Origin: Vombatus ursinus | Taxonomy: Eukaryota > Chordata > Mammalia > Diprotodontia > Vombatidae | DNA length: 64,000 nucleotides | Direction: 5' to 3' | Assembly: GCF_900497805.2 (NCBI RefSeq) | Contig: NW_020947238.1 | Coordinates: forward strand, 1,529,977 to 1,593,976 | Shown: piece after piece, positions 22,606-33,065 of the stretch | Layout of the letters: each line of letters starts with the position of its first letter | Numbering within the stretch: the first letter of the stretch is position 1 | Notes under the pieces: model-generated | Told to the model about the DNA's origin: nothing | Seen by the model: the letters and a program-made list of their open reading frames with translations, nothing else | Database searches by the model: none | Made by a program: the position numbers and the translations under genes

Positions 22606-23680
22606 AAGATTTTAAATAGATAATATAGTAGGCTTATGGTTCAAAAGTTATTGATGCCCTTGTGTCCATTAGTAATAATACTTTGGTATATACCAAGAAG
22701 AATATCTGAGATGCTCTGAGAAATTTTCTTTCCGTGCTTTGACCATTTTGTCATCCCCAGAACAGATCCTTAAATTTCATTTGTTCTCATAATCTTCGCT
22801 TTATTTAGTGTCAATTTCCCAGGTGTACTTTATGGACTGTGATATTACAGTCCATAAGTGCTGAATCTATTATCATCTATGAGAATGATATTTTTCTTTT
22901 ATTTTTTCTTTTCCTTTTCTTTTATTTTCTTTACTTTTGTTTCTCTTCTATTCCTCATTCCATTATTATCATTCTAAAATTGTCAAAAAATAAGTCTCAG
23001 AAAACTTTTCTAAAAACTTATATAATTATGACAAATTGAAGATCCTCTGATCTCCTAGATTTGGGCCTATCAGGACTTTTCAATGAAACATAATTAGGGA
23101 AGACTATGTTCTGACCTCTTTTGTGAGTCGCATGTTTTCTGGCTCACCACTGAAGTATTTGAAGTTTGATAGAACAATCTTATTTCCAGCCATAGACTTG
23201 AGCTTTGGGAAGCTGGTGAGAAATGCGAGGTTATATGCCCATATTCTGACCCCTTGCTAAAGGATGTACATGTCCATAGACTTCTCTTCAGCTCTCATTA
23301 ATCATATCACTCAGCACAATGTAAGAAGTCATCAATAACTAAAGAGTGAGTGTTGCCAATTGACAGACATGAGAAAAAGAAGTAAAATATAATTCCATTT
23401 TCTTTTTTCCCTCTTTCAAATGTGTAGCTTGCTACTTCATCCACTCTCCCTCAGACTTATAGCAAGGTGGAAAAGATGGCACTGTGAAATGGTTCTCTTT
23501 TCTTTCCCTTTTCCAGATAGTTCTGCTTGATTTTAATCCCAAGATAAGCTTAAAACTGGGAAACTTATCATCATGGAAATTATGTCACCTTTGAGACTAA
23601 TACCTCATCAATATACTCAGTTGTCACTGACCTTTTGATTGGAAGGCCAGAGGGAGTAAATAAAAAAAAAAACTCTCTTG
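22606..23680. other. Unassigned interval
   Basis: No gene or nameable repeat. There is a pyrimidine-rich run (TTTTC units) at about 22890-22945. Confidence 0.4.
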
Positions 23681-23689
23681 CCAAAGCCT

Positions 23690-23802
23690 CCCATTATAGA
23701 AGTCACAGAATTTCTAGCCAATTCTTCATTTTCCAAAACTGCCTTGCTTTGTTTCAACACCATCATAATGATATCCTCTGCTGATTCCCCATTTTCAGCT
23801 TT

Positions 23803-23839
<37 letters not shown>

Positions 23840-23965
23840 GTCTTCCCTAATTAGACTGTAAGTTCCTTAAGGGCAAAGGCTGTCTTTCTTTTTCTTTGTA
23901 TTCTCACTACTTAACACAGTGCATGACATGTAATAGGCACTTTAAAATATTTAAATATTTTAAAA
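23690..23965 (+). repeat. L2 LINE 3' fragment with internal (TG)n
   Basis: The L2 3' UTR is recognisable ('attagactgtaagttcctta', 'cttaacacagtgcatgacat'). A (TG)n run lies at about 23805-23839. Confidence 0.7.
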
Positions 23966-24108
23966 ATATTTCATATTTTAGAAACATGACATTGAGTATA
24001 AATATTTGTTTAGGCTAGCCGGAGAGAGGATCTCTAGCCCCATAAACCTTTCTCCTGCTATGTAGTGTTTTGTTTTCTTTTTTGTTTTAGATCAGGTAAT
24101 CAACAGAG

Positions 24109-24288
24109 ATATCCTGAGAAGGTTGTTTCGAGACAAGTTTAGGAGTTTCTGAATCTGTACACTGCCTGAAAAATGGAGCTCCTTTCTGCAATTGTGCTGC
24201 TTCATGGAGTAAATGATTATCAATGACAGGATCATCCTGGAATATGAAAAGATAAATTGTGACTTGGATGGCCAAAATACTTGGCCCT
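24109..24288 (-). other. Uncertain coding-like segment behind an acceptor-like site
   Basis: On the minus strand 'tatcttttcatattccag' (about 24239-24256) precedes an open stretch reading DDPVIDNHLLHEAAQLQKGAPFFRQ and on to QPSQDISVDYLI, then a stop. It looks less repetitive than its surroundings, but I do not recognise the protein, and it adjoins antisense L1 ORF2 remnants on the same strand. It may be chance or part of a repeat. Confidence 0.15.
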
Positions 24289-24429
24289 TGAGCTACTTCT
24301 CTAATATTATTGAATGAGATAAAAGTGAAATGTGTCAATTAGTCTCACTACTCATCCAGAACCAGTTATCTTCCAGGAGAGTATACAGCCTGGTCCTGAT
24401 TATTGTGAGTGATGAATCCTATGAAATAA

Positions 24430-24971
24430 TTGTTATTCTACTGAACTGATTTCCAGTTTTACCAGCAGCTTTTGTCAAGTAGTGAGTGCTTGGCTATCTA
24501 CTTTCATTTTATGGACATGTGGATCCCATGTACATTCACAGTTATGATTACTAACTATGTATTTCCCTCCATCCTATTTCCTCCCCTGTCTAGTCTTCTC
24601 TCTCTCACCTTTCACTCTTTTCCTCTTCAAAAACCATTTTCCTTTTGACCGCCACCTCCTCAATCATCTCTCATTTCTCTCAGTACCTATTTTTTTGTAG
24701 GGTAAGATAGATTTCTATGCTCAGCTTTTATTATTTCTTCTTTGAGCAAATTCTAATGAAGTGTTGCCTAAATAAATCATTTCTCCCTCCACTGAAAAAG
24801 TTCGTTCCTGTCTCTTTCTGTGACCTAATTTACACCATTTTGCTTTCCCTTTACCCTTTCTACCAATGCATGCCTCTTTCTCACCTTAATTTAATTTTCT
24901 TTGATATCATCCTATCATGGTCAAATCACACTCATGCACTCTTCTAAATACATATACACACACACATATGT

Positions 24972-25011
<40 letters not shown>

Positions 25012-25412
25012 GTATATATACTTCTAAAATATATACCTCTACATTCCCTAATGATGATAAAGTTTTTAGGCAATATAAAAATCATCTTCTGTATGTAGAA
25101 ATTTAAATGGTTTAACTTTAATGAATTTCTTATGATTTATCTTTACTGTTTTCCCTTTAATACTCCTTTTCAATCTTGTATTTAAAAGTCAAATTTTCTA
25201 TTTATCTCTTGTCTTTTTATCAGGAATGTTTGAAAGTCCTCTATTTCATTAATTTTTTTGTAGTTGTTGAAGGATTAAACTCAGTTTTGCTGGTTGTAAT
25301 ATTAGTTCCTTGGTTGTAAACTTAGCTCCTCTACCCTCCAAAATATCATTTTCCAAACCCTCTGATCTTTTAACGGAGAAACTACTGAATCTTGTGTTAT
25401 CCTGTCTATGGA
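24430..25412 (-). mobile_element. Antisense HAL1/L1 fragment A
   Basis: Read on the minus strand: part of ORF1 (about 25410-25190; its reverse 'tatcaggaatgtttgaaagt' is plain), the ORF1-ORF2 intergenic part, the ORF2 start near 24550, then a jump to an ORF2 C-terminal block near 24500-24440 (SLLDKSCW, compare NSLFDKNCW in the fuller L1). A (CA)n(TA)n microsatellite lies at about 24955-25020. The deletion joint differs from that in fragment B. Confidence 0.65.
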
Positions 25413-26470
25413 TCAAATGATATTCATGGTTTTGTAACCTGTTGGGCAAAGTTTGAAATATTTTCTAGAATGGCAGAATCAATTCCCAAATCCACCAATA
25501 GTACATTAGTGTCTAAATTTTCCTACATCTCCTTCAATATTTGTCATTTTCCTTTTCTGTTATATTAGCCAACCTAATAGGTATGAGGTGGTAGCTCAGA
25601 GTTGTTTTAATTTGCATTTATACAATAAATATTGATTTAGAACATTTTTTTCATATGACTATAGATAGTTTTGATTACTTTATCTGAAAACTACCTATTC
25701 ATATACTTTGAGCATTAATCAATTGAAAAATGACTTGTACTCTTATAAATTTGACTCAGTTCTCTATATATTTGAGAAATGAGGCTTTTATCAAAGAAAC
25801 TTTCTATAATTTTTTTTCATAGTTATGATTATTCTGCATTTCCCTCCATATGCATCCCCCCAATTTATCTTTTTCTCTTTCTCCTTTCACCCTGTCCATC
25901 CTTAAAATTGTTTTGCTTCTGTTTTTGTTGTTTTTTTAATTTTTTAAATTTTTTTAAATTTTTTTTTTTTTACTAATTCTACTCTGCCCTCTCCCCACCT
26001 TTCTCTTATTCCCCTCCCTTTCTATTTTTCTGTAGGGTAAGGTAGATTTCTCTACCCAACTGAGTGTGTGTGTTATTCCTTCTTTCAGCCAATTCTGATG
26101 AGAGTAAGGTTCTCCCTTCAATATCCCCCATCATCCCCTCTACTGCAAAAGCTCTTTAATGCCACTATTATGTCAGATAATTTACCCATTCTACCTCTAC
26201 CTTTCCCTTATCCTAGTGCATTCTTTTCTCACAAATTAATTTTATAATTTTTAGATATTATCCTATCATATTCAATTCACATTCATGTCGTCTGTCTATA
26301 TATATTCCTTCTAACTGCCCTAATAATGATAAAGTTCTTATGAGCTACCAAAAACAGCTTCTCATGGAGGAATGTAAACAATTTAACCTTATTGCAGCCA
26401 TGATTTCTCCTTTCTATTTACCTTTTTTATGCTTCTCTCTACAGTCTCATAATTTAAAGTCGTATTTGAA
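25413..26470 (-). mobile_element. Antisense HAL1 B, 3' half (left of the nested insertions)
   Basis: Read on the minus strand from 26470: end of ORF1, intergenic part, ORF2 start ('ggagggaaatgcagaataat', near 25830), then at about 25800 a direct join to the ORF2 C-terminus. This is the same joint as in the element at 4075-7683. A poly(T) stretch lies at about 25927-25972. The copy resumes at 31737. Confidence 0.75.
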
Positions 26471-27525
26471 GGGAAGATTCTGGAAAGACGGTGAAGTAGG
26501 TCAGAAAATTCCAAGTTCTCCAGATTTCCTCTACAAATGAGACAAAAATAGCTCCTCAGAGGTAACATAGAGCAGTGAAAAATAAACAAGAGTTGAGGTG
26601 GAACAGTGGTCCTCTTGGGACAATAAGAGACAATCTGAAGAAAAATCCCAGGATGAGCTTTGGTCTCTGTGAAGAATAAAGACCTCTAGGCTAGTCCCAC
26701 TTAAAAAATAAGCAGTGAGCCTGGGGGTTAGCTGGGTTAGGAGGCAACCTTGGTACCAGCCACAAGAACTTTTACCCCCAAGACAGTGAGGGGAGTTGGG
26801 CATCTGAGCTGGGAAGATTGAGGGAACCTCTGCTAACAAGGAATGCCAGATCCAGCTGTATGATAGAGAATGCTGCCCTGGACAAGAAGGAACCAGTACA
26901 TGCCTGGTGACTGCAGAAGCATTGGGACAGGGATGCCACTGGCTGTGGGCAATTTATAGGAAGCTGGAGGTCTTGGTTTCAGTCCCAGGCCAAAGGGGAG
27001 AACTGAAGAAGGATGTAAGGCCAGAGGCACCCATTTCCCATACCCCAGGACTAGAGGTGATTACAAAAAATAAAATGCTACAAATAAAAAAAAAATGAAC
27101 AAGCAAAGGAGAAAGATTCTAACCATAGAGAGTTATTATAGGAAATGAGAAGAGTGGAGTTCATCTTCAGAGGAGGATACTGAAGTAAAGAAACCCTCTT
27201 CTTCCCCCAAATAGTAATGTTAAATGGTCACCTGCCCAAAAAGAATTCATAAAAGACCTTTAAAAAGACTCAAAATCAAATGAGAGAATTGAAGAAAAGC
27301 TAAAAAAAAAAATCCAAGAAAAACAAGAAGATTATGAAAAAGAAAGTCAACCCATTAGAAAAGGAGATCCATAATCTTAAGGGGAAAAAAATGACTCCTT
27401 GAAAATCAGAATAGGACAAGGGAAAGCCAGCAAAGTTATGAGACAAAGAAATAATAAAACAAAATAAAAAGAATGAAAAAAAATAGAAGAGAATGTGAAA
27501 CATCTCATAAGAAAAACAACTGATC
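26471..27525 (+). mobile_element. Sense HAL1/L1 C: 5' leader and ORF1 start, inserted into HAL1 B
   Basis: It begins 'ggaagattctggaaagacg', a leader type distinct from those at 4075 and 14181, so it is another L1 family. ORF1-like Lys/Glu-rich sequence runs from about 27060. The host bases before it ('aaagtcgtattt', 26456-26467) recur in diverged form at 31737-31750 ('aaagtcaaatattt'), which marks the outer ends of this element. It is interrupted at 27525. Confidence 0.7.
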
Positions 27526-28743
27526 ACCAAACAAGAGATAGATAGCATTATGAAATGCAAAATGAACAGTTTTTATTGCATTATATTAAAAAGTTTTCAC
27601 ACAAAAGCAATGCAACCAAGATTCGAAGGGAAGCAGAAAGCTGGGAACCTTTTTTTTTTTTTTTTTTTACAGCCACTGTTTCTGATAAAGGCCTCATTTC
27701 TAAAATATATGGAGAACTGACTCAAATTTATAAGAATACACATCATCCCCCAATTGATAAATGGTCAAAGGATATGAACAGGCAGTTTTCAGATGAAGAA
27801 ATTAAAGCTATTTATAGTCATATAAAAATGCTCTAAATCACTATTGATTAGAGAAATGCAAATCAAAACAACTCTGAGGTACTACTTCACACCTATCAGA
27901 GTGGCGAACATGACAAAATATTTAAATGAATAATATTGGAGAAGACGTCAGAAAATTGGAACACTAATGCATTGTTGGTAGAGTTGTTAACTGATCCAAC
28001 CATTCTGGAGAGCAATTTGGCACTATGTCCAAAGGGCTATAAAAGTAGGCATACCCTTTGATCCAGCAATACCACTACTAGGTCTATGTCCCAAAAAGAT
28101 CATAAAAAAGAAAAAAGGACCCAAATGTACAAAAATATTTATAGCAGCTCTTTTTGTGGTGGCAAAGAATTGGAAATTGAAGGAATACCCATCAATTGGG
28201 CAATGACTGTATATGAATGTAATGGAATACTTTTGTTCCATAAGAAACAGTGAACATGTGAATTTTAGAAAAACTTGGAAAGACTTGCATGAACTGATGC
28301 TGAGTGAAGTGAGCAGAACCAGGAGAACATTTTACATAGTAATAGGAACATGGTGTGATGACTGTCTTTGTTAGACTTAACTCTTCTCAGCAATACAATG
28401 ATCTAAGATAATTCCAAAAGACTCATCATGTAAAATACTTTCAACATCCAGAGAAAGAACTATGGAGTCTGGATGCAGATTGAAGCACATTATTTTCTCT
28501 ATGTTTATTTTTTGTTTGTTTTGTTATGTTTTCTTTCTTGTTGTTGTTTTCCCTTTTTTCTGATTCTTCTTTCACAACATGACTAATGTGGAAATATGTT
28601 TAATAAGATCATACATGTATAGCCTATATCAGATTGCATGCTGTTTTGGAGAGGGAAGAAGGTAGGGATGGGGGAAAATTTAGAACTCAAAATTTTATTA
28701 AAATGAATGTTGAAAACTAAAAATAAAGTATAAAATTAAAAGG
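27526..28743 (+). mobile_element. 5'-truncated L1 inserted into ORF1 of element C
   Basis: It starts inside the ORF2 C-terminus ('accaaacaagagatagatag') and runs to an L1 3' end with an A-rich tail. The 8 bp 'aactgatc' at 27518-27525 recurs at 28749-28756, after which ORF1 of element C resumes. The open stretch at 27555-27836 (FSHKSNATKIRREAESW..., KGLISKIYGELTQIYKN) is ORF2 C-terminus with a T run inside. Broken, but fairly young. Confidence 0.8.
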
Positions 28744-28845
28744 AAAAAAACTGATCTGGAGAAGAGATCAATTAAAGAAAACATAAGAATAATCAGGCTA
28801 CCTGAAAGCTATGATCAAAAAAAGAAACTTGAAGTAATAATACAG
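28744..28845 (+). mobile_element. Element C, short ORF1 middle piece
   Basis: 'taagaataatcaggctacct' and 'gaaagctatgatcaaaaaa' match the central ORF1 region at about 5475-5515 of the HAL1-like element. This shows that the truncated L1 before it was pasted into ORF1. It ends where the LTR-like block starts. Confidence 0.7.
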
Positions 28846-30402
28846 TGTGGGACCCCCTGGCAATGGCCTTGGGCCCTAGGGCATTCTTTGCCTGGAAGCA
28901 TCACCCAGTTCAGCACATCCTGCTCAAGTTAATGAAGCTAGCCTCTGAACTTGGGTAAGCATGCTCTTTTAAATTTGTAGCTTTAACTGTTAATGATGAG
29001 ATAGCGATTCTCTGTGTAAAGTAATTTGGAAATACATTTAACAAAACTGAATTCAGCTCATTGGCAATGTGTTTCTTTGAAATTTCAAATTGGTGAACTT
29101 TTTGTATCAGTTATGTCAAGCAACCTCATAATTTGGTTACCACTAAAATAATTTGGCTATTGTTGGTTATTGTTTTAATGTGTAAAGTAGCCGAAAAGCT
29201 TGTCTGGGTTATGTATGGTTTGCTGAGAATTTGAAAGTGTATAGAAATCTCTAACAATTGGCTTTTTATACCAGGACAAACTTAAGTGTGAGATGTAAAT
29301 CCTGGAAACATTTTTCCTAAGCTGTAATTAATGAAACTTGGTGTTGGAGGTAGAAGCTCCTAGGATTTTATTTTGAGTTGCCTGATCATAATCCATCAAT
29401 AATCAATCCACCATCTGAGAGAAATGCCACAAATTACTCAGAGAATATGATGGAAGTCAGCATCAGGAAAAGCTGAGAGGACAATTTTAGCCTCAGTCTA
29501 AGATGAGATCCTCCTGGCTCAGTTTCCCCATTATGTTCCTTTGAAAAGAAATGTTACCCACCTGGCTATTCCTGAGTCTGGCTATGAGGAGGATTTGATA
29601 CCGCATGGTTGGAAAACTGAATTATCTGAATCCAAACAGAGCTAAGGATGTTATATCCTCTCATATTTAGGCCCCAAATCTAGTCCCTGCTTTATATCTG
29701 GGCCCTGCAGTCTTTTCTGTCAGATTTGTGTCTTCCAGACTACTGGCCATTCTCCTACAGTTGGTAGCAAACAGTGGATACCAGCCAATGTCCCCCCATC
29801 GTTCCTTAGACGCAGGCTGTGCTCGGTTCCAGTCAACCTCCTCTTTGGGACCCCCTTGAGGCAGGGATAGCTCTATGCCCCTTGCCAGCAGGAAGCAGTT
29901 TCAGAAGCTGAGACCTTCTTCCCTTACTCCAAAAGAATTTGGGTCCCACTTGTTTGAGGGGGTAATGATGAGGATGGGATCTAGACCCCAAAAAGGAAAA
30001 ACCCTGGACTTTCCCACATGGCCAAGTCTCTGGTAGTTTGCCTGAGACTATAATCCCCCACAACTGGCCTTTCTTTGCGGCTATACCCACTCTTCCAATT
30101 CTGTTACCCTTAATCTAGCCTAGCCCTCCATTGTTTTATGTCCCAATGGCCCTAGGACACTCCCACCCTTAATACTATCTAGGCACCATTCTCCCTTGGC
30201 CACTCCTGGAGTTCTATTACCTCACAGACTACTTGACCACTCCTAGATCCCTCCCATAGTCTTTCTGTATATAAGGTCTATCTTGTCTCCATTAAGATGC
30301 TTAGATTCTTAAAATATAGCCAATAGCTCACTAACATTCAGACTCCTTAAGAGACTGCCCAATATGAAATATGTTCTAATAAATCTTGTCTTTGGCTGAA
30401 AA
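28846..30402 (+). mobile_element. LTR-bearing endogenous retroviral fossil
   Basis: It opens near 'tgtgggaccccctgg'. From about 29965 it matches the LTR at 56590-57115: 'gggatctagacccc', 'aaaccctggactttcccaca', a TATA-like 'tatataagg' near 30269, 'gcttagattcttaaaat', and the AATAAA signal near 30379. It stops about 15 bases after that signal in an A run, where the other copy reads on. No intact retroviral gene is present; it is broken and probably of middling age. The first kilobase has no match elsewhere in the window. Confidence 0.55.
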
Positions 30403-31076
30403 AAATATAAAAGTCTTCTAAATTCAGAAAGAAATAAAACACTAAGGAGATAGGAAGGGGGAGAGGATAGGCAAGGGATCTTTAGATGGGAGCATGAGGA
30501 AATAGGTTAAAGTAGGGGTGTAGAAGGGTGTTTAGATTAATGGAAATGAGTGGATAATAGAGTGATCCTTGGATAGATAAAGTAATTGGGGTGCAAGGTA
30601 GTAGGTAGATGTAAAGTAGAGGAGTCAGATGGGAAATAAGAAAGATACATGAACATGGAAAAAAAGATCAGGAGGAGAATTTGTGGGGTAAAAAGGAGCA
30701 GGGGTGTTAATCATGATCTTGCACAAGGTTAAGGCAAAAATAAATGTAATCAAAAGAGAAAAACAGGTAAACTACACTATGTGTTAGCCATCTTCAACAA
30801 GGTTGTTTTAGACTGTTTAAAATAATAGACAGTATGGGGTTGGAATATTGCTATGGTGTAGGAAATGATGAGTTGGTGGACCTGGAAAAATATGAAGGGA
30901 CTTGGATTTGTGAAGTAGGCAGTTATCCACCCTCAGATAAACAGACAAAAAGTAAATATAGTATGATCTTACATAGATGCATAGCAATGTGTATGTCTAT
31001 ATATGATATGATTATAGACACCTAAGTATATGTATGTAAAGGTATATGTATGTATATATGTATGCATATATGTTTA

Positions 31077-31107
<31 letters not shown>

Positions 31108-31736
31108 TTGTATCTGCATTATTTTTAACTGCAGCCTTCTGGGTGGGAAGGGTAAGAAAGGGGGAAAACAACAAAGTAAAAAAATGCACAGCAGGGGGGC
31201 AGCTAGTTGGTGCAGTAGATAGAGCACCAGCCTTGGAGTCAGGAGGACCTGAGTTCAAATCTAGCCTCAGACACTTGACACTTACTAGCTGTGTGACCCT
31301 GGGCAAGTCACTTAACCCCATTGCCTAGCCAAAAAAAAAATGCACAGCAGAGAACAAAAGGAAACTTAAAATGAAGCAAAGATGGACAGCTCTCAACAAA
31401 ATGTGTAGTATTTATTACATAGACTTTCTTGAAATGAAAATTTATTGCTATATATTTTGAATTCTCTCACATCCTGCTGTGCACATGGCAATGCTTTCTT
31501 TTTCTTATTTTGTATTTATGTTTTAATATTGAAATTTGTAATATTTCTTTTTCTTTAGAAAAGAAATGAAAGAGTTTATTTTGCTTTCTCGAGCCTCTTT
31601 CCCAGAAATCTGTGATCTTTTATGATGTATACATGTGTGTATAGATACATATATAAACCCATATGTATATATATATATATTTCTGTATACCTTATACCTT
31701 ACCAAAGATTAAGAACTAAAATGAAGAAGGGGGGAA
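30403..31736 (+). mobile_element. Element C, remainder: ORF2 start and L1 3' end
   Basis: About 30655-30785 matches the ORF2 endonuclease region ('agcaggggtgttaatcatga', compare 9145-9165). Near 30800 it jumps to the far ORF2 C-terminus at about 30835 ('gttggaatattgctatggtg', 'gaaatgatgagttggtgga'), so most of ORF2 is missing. A (TATG)n(TG)n run lies at about 31020-31110, and a SINE sits inside at 31195. A second TA-rich run is at about 31628-31682. Confidence 0.6.
31195..31340 (+). mobile_element. tRNA-derived marsupial SINE (WSINE1-type)
   Basis: Well-preserved head: 'gcagctagttggtgcagtag', 'gagttcaaatctagcctcag', 'ctgtgtgaccctgggcaagt', then an A tail. The duplication 'aaaaaatgcacagcag' (ending 31194) recurs with its last base at 31350. 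It is one of the younger insertions here. Confidence 0.9.
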
Positions 31737-32370
31737 AAAGTCAAATATTTTTTATACAATTCTAGTCTTTTCATCAGGAATACTTGAAAGTCCTCAACTT
31801 CATTAAATGTTCAATACCCCTTTGAAATAATTTCAGTTTTGCTAGTAGGAGATTTTTAGTTATAATCATAGTTTATTTGCCCTCTGAAATATCATATTCC
31901 AAGCCCTCTGATACTTTAAGGCAGAAACTGATAAATCTTGTGTTATCCTGACTATGGATCTGTGATATTTGAATTGTTTCTTTCTGGCTACGTGCAATAT
32001 TTTCTCTTTGACCTGGGAGTTCTGGAATCATCTTGTCCCCTGCAATCTTCTTCTGACAAGTTGTCTAACCCCCTTACTATCTGTGGGCTCAGAGCTTCAG
32101 AAGCTGCCACTGCTGATTCATTTATCTCCCAAGGTCTGCTATTGGATTGCCATGGTGTGGCCTACTCTGGACTGTGCTCCAGTCTCACTCTAGTAAGATA
32201 GGCTTTTCCTGAAGAACTTCTAAGTTCTCTTTGGCTGTATTTTTTTTTCCAATTCATCTTTTTGTTCATCCTGCCACTCTAAAATTCACTTTGAGGGACT
32301 TTTAAAATCATTTACTGGGGAATTCAGGAGAGCTCAGCTATGTCCCTACCTTTACTCTGCCATCTTTGGG
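31737..32370 (-). mobile_element. Antisense HAL1 B, 5' half (right of the nested insertions)
   Basis: It continues HAL1 B: 'catcaggaatacttgaaagt' is reversed ORF1, followed by reversed leader and the 5' end near 32368 (minus strand 'aaagatggcagagtaaaggt'). The 5' end is intact in position, so the original element was full length at that side. Confidence 0.75.
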
Positions 32371-32870
32371 ATCTTATACTTTTGTATTATATAATACCTA
32401 CCAGAGTGCTGAATATAAACCCAATCACCATTAATAATAACTTATTCTTAACAAACTTGAAGGGTGTGTGATTTTATTAGTGTAAATATTCTCTTAGCTT
32501 TCAAATATTGCAACCTATCCATGTAGACATTCCTTAAGAATTGCTGTGGATGGGAAAAAAAAAAGTATTGTCATAAAGTCAACTAATGATGGGACTCTCT
32601 ACATTCAGTGAAGGTTGTGTCAGGAATATATCACAAACATATACGTAACTGCTTTACACCTGTGAGGAATCTCATGAATTTCTTTGTGCTACTCTGCCAC
32701 AGTTTTGTTTATAAATAATAATGATAGCTCATATTTCTATATCTCTTTCTTCACAATACCTTTGCACAAATTATAATTAGTGTATGAAGCATATGGAATT
32801 TACAGAAAATTAAATTGAGGTTAGAGAGATTAAATTATTTTCCTGTGATTTAACACCTAGAAGAGAAGGA
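32371..32870. other. Unassigned interval
   Basis: AT-rich, no gene or repeat recognised. Confidence 0.4.
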
Positions 32871-33065
32871 GCATTGTATACTGGAATGAGTCAAGATTGA
32901 GGTGCAAATCTTGCATCTAATCATCACCTGTGTGAACCGCAGTAATCTGTTTAATCTCTCCTGAGATTGAAGCCTCCTGGCTTATTTGCTCATTTTTAAA
33001 ATGAAGGGATGGACTAGATTATTTCAAAGATCCCTTTCGCCTCTAAATTTGTGATTATATGATTC
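32871..33065 (+). repeat. MIR-type SINE
   Basis: Sense MIR: 'ttgtatactggaatgagtca', 'gtgtgaaccgcagtaatctg', 'atttgctcatttttaaaatg', 'gggatggactagattattt'. Diverged but well ordered. Confidence 0.7.

Noticed and set aside
23805-23839. TG run as possible Z-DNA regulatory element
   Set aside because: Similar runs occur many times in the window, with no promoter or gene next to any of them.
31022-31328. About 90-100-codon open frames on both strands
   Set aside because: They run across a TG microsatellite and the SINE at 31195. The same SINE gives like-looking peptides (VTQLVSVKCLRLDLN) at 52465-52695.
31938-32201. 87-codon plus-strand open frame with hydrophobic start
   Set aside because: It lies on the reversed leader and ORF1 of antisense HAL1 B, so it is antisense to a known element.
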